A stretch of DNA of 64,000 nt from Pseudomonadota bacterium (lineage in GTDB: Bacteria > Myxococcota_A > UBA796 > CAJQPC01), in assembly GCA_024228935.1 (NCBI GenBank), contig JAAESX010000349.1, positions 62,001 through 126,000 on the forward strand, given 5' to 3'. Below, piece after piece: positions 38,360-45,948 of this stretch. Position 1 is the stretch's first letter, and each line of letters starts with the position of its first letter. The notes under the pieces are model-generated. The model saw only the letters and a program-made list of their open reading frames with translations. It was not told the origin of the DNA and searched no databases. The position numbers were made by a program, and so were the translations under genes.

Positions 38360-39520
38360 ATGACCAAGCTCCTCGTCCTGTTCGGCTGCTACGACCTCGA
38401 GAAGAAGGAGGCGGCCCCCGAGCCCGGGACGCCCGCCGCCAGCCAGTACCACCGGCCCTCGTGGGCGACGCACTCCGGCTACGCGCCGTCGCCCCCCAGC
38501 GACATCCTGCGCGAGGGCCAGGCGTACACCGGTCCGATCGTCGACGGGCTCCTCACCTGCTCGATGACGACGACCTACCGGGGCTATCGGCAAGGCGTCA
38601 TCGCGTCGCTGATGAACCACGACACCCGCTCGCCGGACAGCGACGGCCTGATCTGGCAGGACAGCCAGTACGTGGTGACCTCGGGCCCCTCGAACAGCTC
38701 GCGCGGGACCTTCGGGGCGGCCAAGATCTCGGCGGAAGATGGCGACCCGCTGAAGCTCACGCTCCAGGATCGCGGGTTCTTCCGCAGCCACCAGTACGAC
38801 GTGCTGACGGCCAGCTATGGCGGGGAGCTCCCGGTGACGCTGGTGGGGACGTCGTCCGAGGCGACCTGCTCGCTGGTGCCCCGCAGCGTGGTCGAGACGT
38901 ATACGAAGCGTGCCGTCGCCGCGTGCAAGCCCGGCATGGACGATCTGGCCGCGCGGGTCCCCGACCTCCAGGCGATGGACTTCGGACGGCAGGTGGAGCT
39001 CGACCCGCGGCCGAACATCCAGGATGTCGCCGGGTTGGTGGGCTGGGACGACCCGACGGTGCGCGGTCTGGTGGACCAGGTGGAGGCCTCGGACGAGCGC
39101 TTCCAGACGGCGCTCGGCGAGGCGATGGTGGCCCACCGTCCGCAGATGGGCACGAACGCCGAGCTGGGCGGCCTGTTCGTCGAGCCCGCCGTGATGGAGT
39201 GTGCGCGGTTCGGGTACCGGAAGCACGGCGGCTGGACGGACTGCGGCCTGGAGATCACCTGGCACCAGAAGTCCGGTCCGGACGAGGGGCACATGGGGCT
39301 CTTCGATGGGGCCGGCGGGCCGTCGTACAGCTCGTTCTCGTGGGTCGAGGTGGATGCCGAGGACGACGCCGAGCCCATCTACACCGCCAAGCCGACCGAC
39401 CGGGACGTCCGGGTCATCGTGCCGATCGAGGATCCGAACCCGCCGTACCAGCTGCGTGTGACCGACGGCCAGGAGATCGCCTGGGTCGCGGTGTCGTGCA
39501 CCGGGCCGCGGTGCTCCTAG
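38360..39520 (+). CDS. Lipoprotein of unknown function
   Basis: A 386-residue lipoprotein (MTKLLVLFGCYD, cysteine at residue 10; ATG 38348 would add four residues). A Pro-rich segment follows the lipid anchor (EPGTPAASQYHRPS), then a mixed alpha/beta region containing five or six further cysteines (LLTCSMTT, EATCSLVP, VAACKPG, MECARFG, DCGLEI, SCTGPRC) probably in disulfides. The C-terminal quarter (SSFSWVEVDAEDDAEPIY) is beta-rich like a C2 or jelly-roll module. I do not recognise a family. Its stop shares CTAG with the convergent lipoprotein. Confidence 0.68.
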   Translation: MTKLLVLFGCYDLEKKEAAPEPGTPAASQYHRPSWATHSGYAPSPPSDILREGQAYTGPIVDGLLTCSMTTTYRGYRQGVIASLMNHDTRSPDSDGLIWQDSQYVVTSGPSNSSRGTFGAAKISAEDGDPLKLTLQDRGFFRSHQYDVLTASYGGELPVTLVGTSSEATCSLVPRSVVETYTKRAVAACKPGMDDLAARVPDLQAMDFGRQVELDPRPNIQDVAGLVGWDDPTVRGLVDQVEASDERFQTALGEAMVAHRPQMGTNAELGGLFVEPAVMECARFGYRKHGGWTDCGLEITWHQKSGPDEGHMGLFDGAGGPSYSSFSWVEVDAEDDAEPIYTAKPTDRDVRVIVPIEDPNPPYQLRVTDGQEIAWVAVSCTGPRCS

Positions 39521-40017
39521 AGCTTGTCGCCCTGGATGTAGAGCGTGACCCGGCAGGGATCCGCGTCCAGCGGCGGGCAGCGGTCGTCGGCGTCGCTGCG
39601 GGCCTCGGAGATGTCGACCAGCGCGGTCATCTCGCCGGAGTTCTTCGTCAGCGGGGTCATCTCGGCGCTGACCGACATCGTGGTCACGCAGTCGCCGTAC
39701 AGGCTCGGGTTCAGCTCGACGGCCTCCATCAGGCCCGTGAGCGACATGCCCGTCTGGCCCAGGCGCTTCACGTCGACAGGCATCTCGACGAAGGGCTCGC
39801 GCAGGCTGATCTCGAAGGTGCCGGGCAGCTCGTCGAGGTCCGGCACGTAGATCGGGAACTCGAACTGGTGCGGCGTGGTACGCCCCTCGGGCATGAACAG
39901 GGCTTCGAGCGCGCCATCGAGGCATGCGTCGTCCATGTCGTGCGTCGAGAACTGGTAGTCGCCCGCGGAGAGCTCCACCGTTTCGTCGTTCGTACAGGCC
40001 AGGAGCAGCAGGATCAT
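39517..40017 (-). CDS. Lipoprotein of unknown function
   Basis: A 166-residue lipoprotein starting MILLLLACTN; the ATG overlaps the stop of the OleC-like ligase gene (ATGA). The body is beta-rich with repeated acidic loops and three cysteines (DDACLDG, YGDCVTT, RCPPLDADPCR). No family recognised. Coupling to the AMP-forming ligase and an acetyltransferase upstream makes a three-gene unit, but no shared pathway is evident from the sequence. Confidence 0.68.
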   Translation of the reverse strand: MILLLLACTNDETVELSAGDYQFSTHDMDDACLDGALEALFMPEGRTTPHQFEFPIYVPDLDELPGTFEISLREPFVEMPVDVKRLGQTGMSLTGLMEAVELNPSLYGDCVTTMSVSAEMTPLTKNSGEMTALVDISEARSDADDRCPPLDADPCRVTLYIQGDKL

Positions 40018-41522
40018 CGGACCGATCGTATCGCCTCGACGGTCCGGCGTCGGTCGATCTTCGCGTTGTGGCGCGGATCGACCGGGATCTGGTCGAGCTC
40101 GACCACGCGGACGCCGACCTGCTCGCTGAGCGCGTCGGCCCACCCGGAGGGGGCCTGGGTCACCGAGCAGGCCAGAACGGGCTCGCCGTCCAGCTCGACC
40201 AGGGCCGAGCGGCGCACGAACTCGCGCCCGTCGGCAACGCCCTCGACCAGGAACGGATGCAGGTCGCCGACCATGTCGTGGACGCGGCCGGCCAGCCAGA
40301 CGCGGCCTCGCTCATCGAGGTACCCGGTGTCCCCGGTGCGGTGCCAGACGCGCTCGCCGTCGACCAGCTTGTTGGCGGCGGTGGCGGCGGGGTCCTCGAA
40401 GTAGCCGCGGTTGACGTGCTCGCCGGCGACGACGACCTCGCCGATCTCGCCCGTGGGCAGCGCGGTGAACTCGCCCGGTCGCGCGACGCGGAGCTGGATC
40501 TGGGGGACCGGCGTGCCGACGCACGAGCCCCGACCTTCGCGCTCGGCGGCGGCGGTCTCGTCCAGGACCTCGTGCGCGGAGATGCTCGCGATCGGCTCGG
40601 CTTCGGTGCTGCCGTACAGGACCTCGATGCGGGCGTTCGGGCAGGTGGCGACGAGCTTCTCGAGCAGCTCGGGCGGGACGCGAGCGCCTCCGGTGAACAG
40701 CTTGCGCAGGTCGGGGAGGGTGTCGTTCGCGGCCAGGAGCGCGTCGGCCAGGGGCGCGTAGAACGCCGGCGAGCCGCTGGTCGAGGTGCAGCGGTGGTCC
40801 TTCAGCTGGCGGATGACGCGCGCCGGGTCCACCGAGTCGACGCGACGCAGGTCGGCGTCGGGCAGCACGCAGGTGGCCCCCGCCGCGAGCGAGTTCAGCA
40901 GGAACACGGGCAGGGTCGGAAGGTCGATGTCGCCAGCCTCGAGGCCCATGTGCTCGGCCAGGATGTTGCGCTGGGCGTCCAGGAAGCGGTGGCTGCGGGC
41001 GACGGTCTTCGGTCGCCCGGTCGAGCCGGTCGTGAACGTCAGGAGCGCGGGGAAGTCGTCGTCGCGGCTCACGGGCTCGAGCGCCGGGCCGTCGAGGCGG
41101 CCCAGGTTCCGATGCCACAACGGGGTGAACCCGGTCGAGACATAGGCATCGAGTCCGCGCAGCGCGCCGTACTTGAGCCGCAGCAGGTGGGCCTTGGGCG
41201 AGCCCATGAAGGCCGAGACGCCGATGCGCTCCAGGTTCTCCTTCACGGTCGGTGCGGACGGGTCGAGCAGGACGATGCTGTGGCCGCCGCGCATCGTGCC
41301 GAGCAGCACCTCGTACAGGTCGATGCTCATCGGAACGAGGACGAGGACGCGGTCGGTGTCCGCCAGGCCCAGACCACGCAGGGCACCGGCGAGCCGAGCC
41401 GTCCGGTCGTCGAGCTCGCCGAAGGTGCAGCGCCGCCCGCCGGGCTCGATGATCGCGTCCCGGTCCCCGAAACGCCGCGCCAGGTCGACGAGCGCGTTCG
41501 TGACGTTGTCGGAGGGGCTCAC
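40014..41522 (-). CDS. AMP-forming acyl ligase, OleC-like
   Basis: A 502-residue ANL-superfamily adenylating enzyme. It has the P-loop-like A3 motif TFTTGSTGRPKTVARSHRFL (about residue 165), A5 VLYGSTEAEP, A7/A8 HRTGDTGYLDERGRVWLAGR and the C-terminal Lys in DPRHNAKIDRRR. The segment FMGSPKAHLLRLKYGALRGL resembles OleC, the beta-lactone synthetase of olefin biosynthesis, more than ordinary fatty acyl-CoA ligases. No OleA, OleB or OleD is present in the window. GTG 41522 overlaps the stop of the upstream acetyltransferase (GTGA). The substrate is probably a long acyl or beta-hydroxy acid, by inference. Confidence 0.82.
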   Translation of the reverse strand: MSPSDNVTNALVDLARRFGDRDAIIEPGGRRCTFGELDDRTARLAGALRGLGLADTDRVLVLVPMSIDLYEVLLGTMRGGHSIVLLDPSAPTVKENLERIGVSAFMGSPKAHLLRLKYGALRGLDAYVSTGFTPLWHRNLGRLDGPALEPVSRDDDFPALLTFTTGSTGRPKTVARSHRFLDAQRNILAEHMGLEAGDIDLPTLPVFLLNSLAAGATCVLPDADLRRVDSVDPARVIRQLKDHRCTSTSGSPAFYAPLADALLAANDTLPDLRKLFTGGARVPPELLEKLVATCPNARIEVLYGSTEAEPIASISAHEVLDETAAAEREGRGSCVGTPVPQIQLRVARPGEFTALPTGEIGEVVVAGEHVNRGYFEDPAATAANKLVDGERVWHRTGDTGYLDERGRVWLAGRVHDMVGDLHPFLVEGVADGREFVRRSALVELDGEPVLACSVTQAPSGWADALSEQVGVRVVELDQIPVDPRHNAKIDRRRTVEAIRSVR

Positions 41523-42355
41523 AGCTCGCGGAAGAAGAGCGCGTACTCCCGGAAGACGCGACCGCCGTGCGCCGAGATGTTCCGACTCCGGCTGCCGGCC
41601 CACATCAAGGCGTGGATGCCGCGGTCGTAGCCCAGGCCAGCGGCCTGCCGGTGGAGCTCGCCCACGAGCCATGCGCCGAGCCCGCCGCGGCGCTCCTCGG
41701 GTCGGACCGCCAGGGTCTTCACCAGGAAGCGACCGCTGCCGGGGTTCGTCAGGTCGGGCAGGCCGAAGACGAAGCCGACCGGCTCGCCGTCGCTCTCGGC
41801 GAACAGCACGAGCTCGTTGACGATGTGTTCCTGGAGCGGCCGGTACATCGCCGCCATCGCCTGGAAGGGGAGGGGGCTGTACGCGTACGCCTCCTCGAAC
41901 GAGGCCGTGACGATGCGGTGGATGGCCAGGAGCGACGCCTCGAAGTCCTCGAGCACCCGAAGCGTGACGCCTTTGGGGGCCTTGGACTCGCCGTAGCGGA
42001 TGGCGTCGGCGTTGCCGCAGACCGACGACGCGTAGCGGGCGACCTCGCGGTAGCCGGCCTCGATCCACGGCTCGGGCGGCGCGGTCGGCTCGCCCCAGAA
42101 CGTCGGCTCGTCGTGGGGGCCGAGGTTGGCTCGGTACGGGAACCAGGTGGCCACCTCGAGCGGGCCCTGGGCGGCGATGCACCCCCGGTCGCGAAGCCAG
42201 GCCTCGCCGGCACGGATGCTGGGCACGCCTCCGGTCGGGGCGGCGAGCGCGCCGATCGGTGCATGCGTCGGGTTCACGCTGGCCAGGATGGCGCCGGCCG
42301 GACCCGGGACGACCTCGGCGTCGGCCAGCTGCTTGTAGAGCTCCAGGCGATCCAT
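41519..42355 (-). CDS. GNAT acetyltransferase
   Basis: A 278-residue protein whose C-terminal half is a clear GNAT domain: FAESDGEPVGFVFGLPDL, then FLVKTLAVRPEERRGGLGAWLV with the acetyl-CoA loop R-R-G-G-L-G. The N-terminal 120 residues include WFPYRANLGPHDEPTFWGEP, seen in GNAT proteins of this larger type. ATG 42355 gives MDRLELYKQLADAEVVPGPA. The open frame extends far upstream without real coding. It overlaps the OleC-like ligase by four bases, so an acyl transfer or modification linked to that ligase's product is possible. Confidence 0.82.
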   Translation of the reverse strand: MDRLELYKQLADAEVVPGPAGAILASVNPTHAPIGALAAPTGGVPSIRAGEAWLRDRGCIAAQGPLEVATWFPYRANLGPHDEPTFWGEPTAPPEPWIEAGYREVARYASSVCGNADAIRYGESKAPKGVTLRVLEDFEASLLAIHRIVTASFEEAYAYSPLPFQAMAAMYRPLQEHIVNELVLFAESDGEPVGFVFGLPDLTNPGSGRFLVKTLAVRPEERRGGLGAWLVGELHRQAAGLGYDRGIHALMWAGSRSRNISAHGGRVFREYALFFREL

Positions 42356-42366
42356 GCCCGAACCTA

Positions 42367-42912
42367 TCAGCGCAGCGACTTCCCGCCCCAGGACATGTTC
42401 TGGTTCACCTCGATCTCGGCGCCGTTCGCCTCGAAGGGGTGGCCGGCGAAGCGGTACTTCGAGGGCGGGAGCCAGCCGGTGAACTCGCCCGTCTCCTCGA
42501 CGATGGCCTGGGCGAACTCGACGGCGGCGCGCTCGTCGGCGGCGAACATCACGCCCTTCTGCTGAAGGACCGTGGGCGTCAGCGGCTCGGTCGTGAGCAC
42601 GACCCAGGACCACTCGGTGCGGACGTGGGCCGAGAGCTGCGTGGCCTCGGGCAGGGGCTCGACGATGGCGGCCTTGTCGAGGCGAACGAGCATCTCGACG
42701 GTGTCCCCGCGATCCCGGGCGGCCTGGGCGCCGAGCATGTGGTCGTCGAACGTGACGTCGATGCCGAGCTCGACCATCTGGACGTAGAGGCGCTCGACGC
42801 CCTCCCACCGGTTCTTGCCGGCGAGCTTCGACGCTTCCTCGTGGAGTCGCCTGTACTCGGCCGTCAGAGCCGGGTCCTGGGCGAAGGCGATGGCGGCGAG
42901 GAGCGTGAACAT
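42367..42912 (-). CDS. Exported hypothetical protein
   Basis: A 181-residue secreted protein with signal peptide MFTLLAAIAFAQD. The mature part begins with a helical, TPR-like stretch (LTAEYRRLHEEASKLAGKNR, then VERLYVQMVELG). It ends with a beta domain carrying FTGWLPPSKYRFAGHPFEAN, which resembles small envelope proteins that monitor or bind peptides. There are no cysteines. It lies between the acetyltransferase (11 bases) and a membrane kinase-like gene (9 bases) on the same strand, so it is probably cotranscribed. Function not assigned. Confidence 0.7.
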   Translation of the reverse strand: MFTLLAAIAFAQDPALTAEYRRLHEEASKLAGKNRWEGVERLYVQMVELGIDVTFDDHMLGAQAARDRGDTVEMLVRLDKAAIVEPLPEATQLSAHVRTEWSWVVLTTEPLTPTVLQQKGVMFAADERAAVEFAQAIVEETGEFTGWLPPSKYRFAGHPFEANGAEIEVNQNMSWGGKSLR

Positions 42913-42921
42913 GGCGCGGTG

Positions 42922-44202
42922 CTAACCCAGCAACACCCACGCCAGCACGCCCACTCCCAGCGACGAGACCAGACGACGCCCCGGGAAGGCCAGCCGCTCG
43001 ACGGCGAGGAAGAGCCCCAGCCCGACCAGTCCGCCGGCGGCCACGAGCAGCACGTGGTCCCGAAGGCCCATCGCCCAGGCTGCGGCCGGGGGAACGAACG
43101 CGCCCGCAACGATGGCCAGCCTCCAGGGGGCGCTGCGCTGTCGGGACAGGAACGCCATCAGGATCGCGGCGTTCGCGGAGACGGTCACGAGGAACGGCAC
43201 CAGCAACGCCTCGCTGCCGGTGTGCACGTAGGCCAGCAGGAGCGCCAGGCTCCCGGCGGCCGTGGCGAAGACGTCGTCGACGCCGGAGTCGGGTCGGCGA
43301 GGGACCTTCGCGAGCAGGAACACGCCGTAGAGCGAGTAGAACGGCACCGCCCAGGTCCACCCGCCGCTCGCGTAGGCCAGGCTCCCGATGAGCCACACGA
43401 TCACGCCGCCGGCCACGGACAGATCGGCGCGGCGCCAGCTGACCGCAAGCGTCGTCCCGGCGAACAGCATGCCCAGGAGCCAGGGCTCGAGCGCGGACAG
43501 GCCGAGCTCCATCGTCCGGTCGAGCGCCAGCCAGGCGGCGTAGGGGATCAGCACGTTGTCCGAGCCGCGCACGCTCACCGCTTCGACGCTGGTGGTGAGC
43601 GCCGCGACGACCAGCGTCACGAGGAGCGATGCCGGCCAGCCGGGACGACCGGCCAAGGCGAGCCCGCCGATGCAGATGGCGAAGGCCAGTCCGAAGAACG
43701 TGAGCGAGCCCTCGAGGCTGCGCTCGCCGTCCAGCACGGTGTACTTCGTGCCCCCGGTGTGCTTGCCGACGATCGCGGCGCCGGTGTCGGCCACGGCCAT
43801 GATCGCGAGCGGAACGCAGAAGAGCAGGGCGTCGCCGTCGCTGGCGATGAACACGCCGAGCACGGCCAGCGGGTAGAGATACGCGCCCTGCGTCTTTCGC
43901 TCGACGTCGTGCACCGAGGACAACAGCCCGGTCACCTTGCCGATGGCGAGCAGTCCGCCGAAGCTGGCCGCCAGCAGGACCACGCTCCAGACGCTCTCGA
44001 CGAGCCAGGGGAACGTCATCACGATGACGCCGCTGCCCAGGTGGGTCAGCTTCCGCGTCCACTCGGTGGGGGCGTTCGTCCGGCGCTTCCAGACCTCGGC
44101 CACCACGAACAGGAGCAGGATCGCCGTCGCGATCGCGAGCGAGCCCTTCCAGTCCAGGGCGAGCTGTTCCAGGATGGACGGGTACTCTGGGGCCGGGTAC
44201 AC
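42922..44202 (-). CDS. Membrane polyprenol/phytol kinase-like protein, possibly fused to DUF92
   Basis: An integral membrane protein of about 426 residues with ten or more helices. The N-terminal half carries the dolichol/phytol kinase-type signature EWTRKLTHLGSG and, later, VADTGAAIVGKHTGGTKYTV (CTP-binding type). The C-terminal half (GGVIVWLIGSLAYASGGWTW, DDVFATAAGSLALLL) looks like a DUF92 domain, the family of plant phytyl-phosphate kinase VTE6. If so, one chain carries both steps that make a prenyl diphosphate from an alcohol. GTG 44202 follows GGAGG. ATG 44220 follows AAGGAG but would overlap the start of the opposite gene. Confidence 0.68.
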   Translation of the reverse strand: MYPAPEYPSILEQLALDWKGSLAIATAILLLFVVAEVWKRRTNAPTEWTRKLTHLGSGVIVMTFPWLVESVWSVVLLAASFGGLLAIGKVTGLLSSVHDVERKTQGAYLYPLAVLGVFIASDGDALLFCVPLAIMAVADTGAAIVGKHTGGTKYTVLDGERSLEGSLTFFGLAFAICIGGLALAGRPGWPASLLVTLVVAALTTSVEAVSVRGSDNVLIPYAAWLALDRTMELGLSALEPWLLGMLFAGTTLAVSWRRADLSVAGGVIVWLIGSLAYASGGWTWAVPFYSLYGVFLLAKVPRRPDSGVDDVFATAAGSLALLLAYVHTGSEALLVPFLVTVSANAAILMAFLSRQRSAPWRLAIVAGAFVPPAAAWAMGLRDHVLLVAAGGLVGLGLFLAVERLAFPGRRLVSSLGVGVLAWVLLG

Positions 44203-44218
44203 GCCGCCTCCTATCCCC

Positions 44219-45916
44219 ATGATGCTCCTTCTCCCCCTGCTCGCATGCACTGGCGAGCCCGACCCCGACGAGTTCGAGCCCCCGGTTCGCCTGCCTCGGG
44301 TCCAGGTGGAGAACCCCGCGCGCGGCTTGTTCAGCTCGGCGGGTGACTCCGTGATGGTGAGCGGCACGGTCACCCAGGGCTCGGCGCCGATCGAGAGGGT
44401 GCTCTTGAACGGCGAGGAGATCCCGGTCGAGGCCGATGGGCGCTTCGCTGCGGCCCTCGACCCGACGCCCGGGATCAACGTCATCGGCGTGCGCGTCGAG
44501 GACACCGGCGGCGAGCGCGCGGTCGCGGGGCTTTCGTTCCACTACGCGGGCGAGCGTCGGTCGGGCACGGTGGTGCCCGACGCGGTCTTCATGAAGATCG
44601 GTCCGACGCTGCTGGACGACGACCAGGCCGATCTGGACGACGTCGCCTCGATCATCGAGCTCCTGGTCGACGACCCCTCGCTGACGGGCTCGGTCATCGG
44701 GATGACCGTCGAGGAGGAGGACTACGACCTCGAGGTCACCGACTTCGCGTTCGACGGCGCCGACGTGGACCTCGTCCCGCGCGACGGGGCGCTCGAGATC
44801 GGCGCGAGCCTGTACGACATCGAGCTGTACTTCGATGTCTACGGCAAGGGCGCGTACAGCTGGCTCTCGACCAGCGGCGTGGCGACGGCGACCGAGTGCC
44901 TCATCACCGCCGAGCTCGTTCCCGTGGGCGCGACGTCACTGGAGCTCCAGAACGCGAGCGCTTCGTTGTCCGGCTTCGCGCTCGAGATCGACTGGGTGCC
45001 CGGCTTCATCGAGTCCTGGATCACGGACTGGGCTCGCGAGACCATCGAAGAGCAGCTCGCCACCCAGATGGAGTCGATGGCTGGCGACGTCATCGACGGG
45101 TACCTCGACTCGTTCGCCTTCGAGCAGTCGGTGGGCGACGCCGACGTGTCGCTCACACTCGCGAGCGTCGACGTGAGTACCGACGGGCTGCTGCTGACCC
45201 TGGACGGGGCCGCCGAGGGCTTCGAGCCCGACGCAGCGAACGCCGGCTCGCTGCGAACGGACGACTCTCCGCCTGCCTGGCCGCTGTCGAACGACCCTTT
45301 CGCGGTCGCCATCGACGACGACTTCCTGGATCAGGTGCTGTTCGCGCTGTGGACGACGGGCGCGCTGACGCTCGAGTTCGGGGCGGTCGAGATGGCGGTC
45401 CTGACCGGCGAGCCGCTGCCCCCACCCCTGGGGCCGGTCGAGACGCTCGTGCTCGACTTCCGGCTGCCCCCGGTCATCGTGCCCGGTGACGAGGAGCACG
45501 GCATCGCCTTGCAGCTCGGCGAGTTCGTGATGGACATCGAGCGCGAGGACGGCGTCGAGATCATCGCGTCGATCAACGTCGTCGCCGGCGGTGAGCTGGA
45601 CCTGGTCGACGGCGAACTGGCCGTCTCGCTGGACGACCGGCCCAAGTACGTCGACGTTGAGGTCGGCATGCTCGCCTCGCCCGATGGCCTGGACCCCGGG
45701 GATCTGTCGTCGCTCTTCCGGCTGATGACCCCCACGCTTCTGGGCTCGGCGGCGGACTTCATGCCGGCGTTCCCCATCCCGGCGATTCCACTCTCGACCT
45801 TCGGGAGCGCACCCGAGCTCCAGGGCAAGGCGCTGGTCGCGAGCGACGCCCAGGTCGAGATGCTCGAGAGCGGCTGGCTCGTCGTCTCGGGCACGATGGT
45901 GGTGGCCGACGAGTAG
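44219..45916 (+). CDS. Large lipoprotein, possibly TULIP/BPI-like
   Basis: A 565-residue lipoprotein (MMLLLPLLACTG). An Ig-like segment (about residues 30-110: GTVTQGSAPIERVLLNGEEI) is followed by long amphipathic regions with FALEIDWVPGFIESWITDWA and ARETIEEQLATQMESMAGDV. Two similar halves rich in alternating hydrophobic strands then follow. The layout, a helix packed on a curved beta sheet and repeated twice, is reminiscent of SMP/BPI-type lipid-binding (TULIP) proteins. That is structural inference only; it could be another lipid-binding or adhesin-type fold. Its start codon abuts that of the divergent membrane gene. Confidence 0.6.
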   Translation: MMLLLPLLACTGEPDPDEFEPPVRLPRVQVENPARGLFSSAGDSVMVSGTVTQGSAPIERVLLNGEEIPVEADGRFAAALDPTPGINVIGVRVEDTGGERAVAGLSFHYAGERRSGTVVPDAVFMKIGPTLLDDDQADLDDVASIIELLVDDPSLTGSVIGMTVEEEDYDLEVTDFAFDGADVDLVPRDGALEIGASLYDIELYFDVYGKGAYSWLSTSGVATATECLITAELVPVGATSLELQNASASLSGFALEIDWVPGFIESWITDWARETIEEQLATQMESMAGDVIDGYLDSFAFEQSVGDADVSLTLASVDVSTDGLLLTLDGAAEGFEPDAANAGSLRTDDSPPAWPLSNDPFAVAIDDDFLDQVLFALWTTGALTLEFGAVEMAVLTGEPLPPPLGPVETLVLDFRLPPVIVPGDEEHGIALQLGEFVMDIEREDGVEIIASINVVAGGELDLVDGELAVSLDDRPKYVDVEVGMLASPDGLDPGDLSSLFRLMTPTLLGSAADFMPAFPIPAIPLSTFGSAPELQGKALVASDAQVEMLESGWLVVSGTMVVADE

Positions 45917-45948
45917 TCCGGGTAAGACGTGGACTTCGGAGGTCCAAG

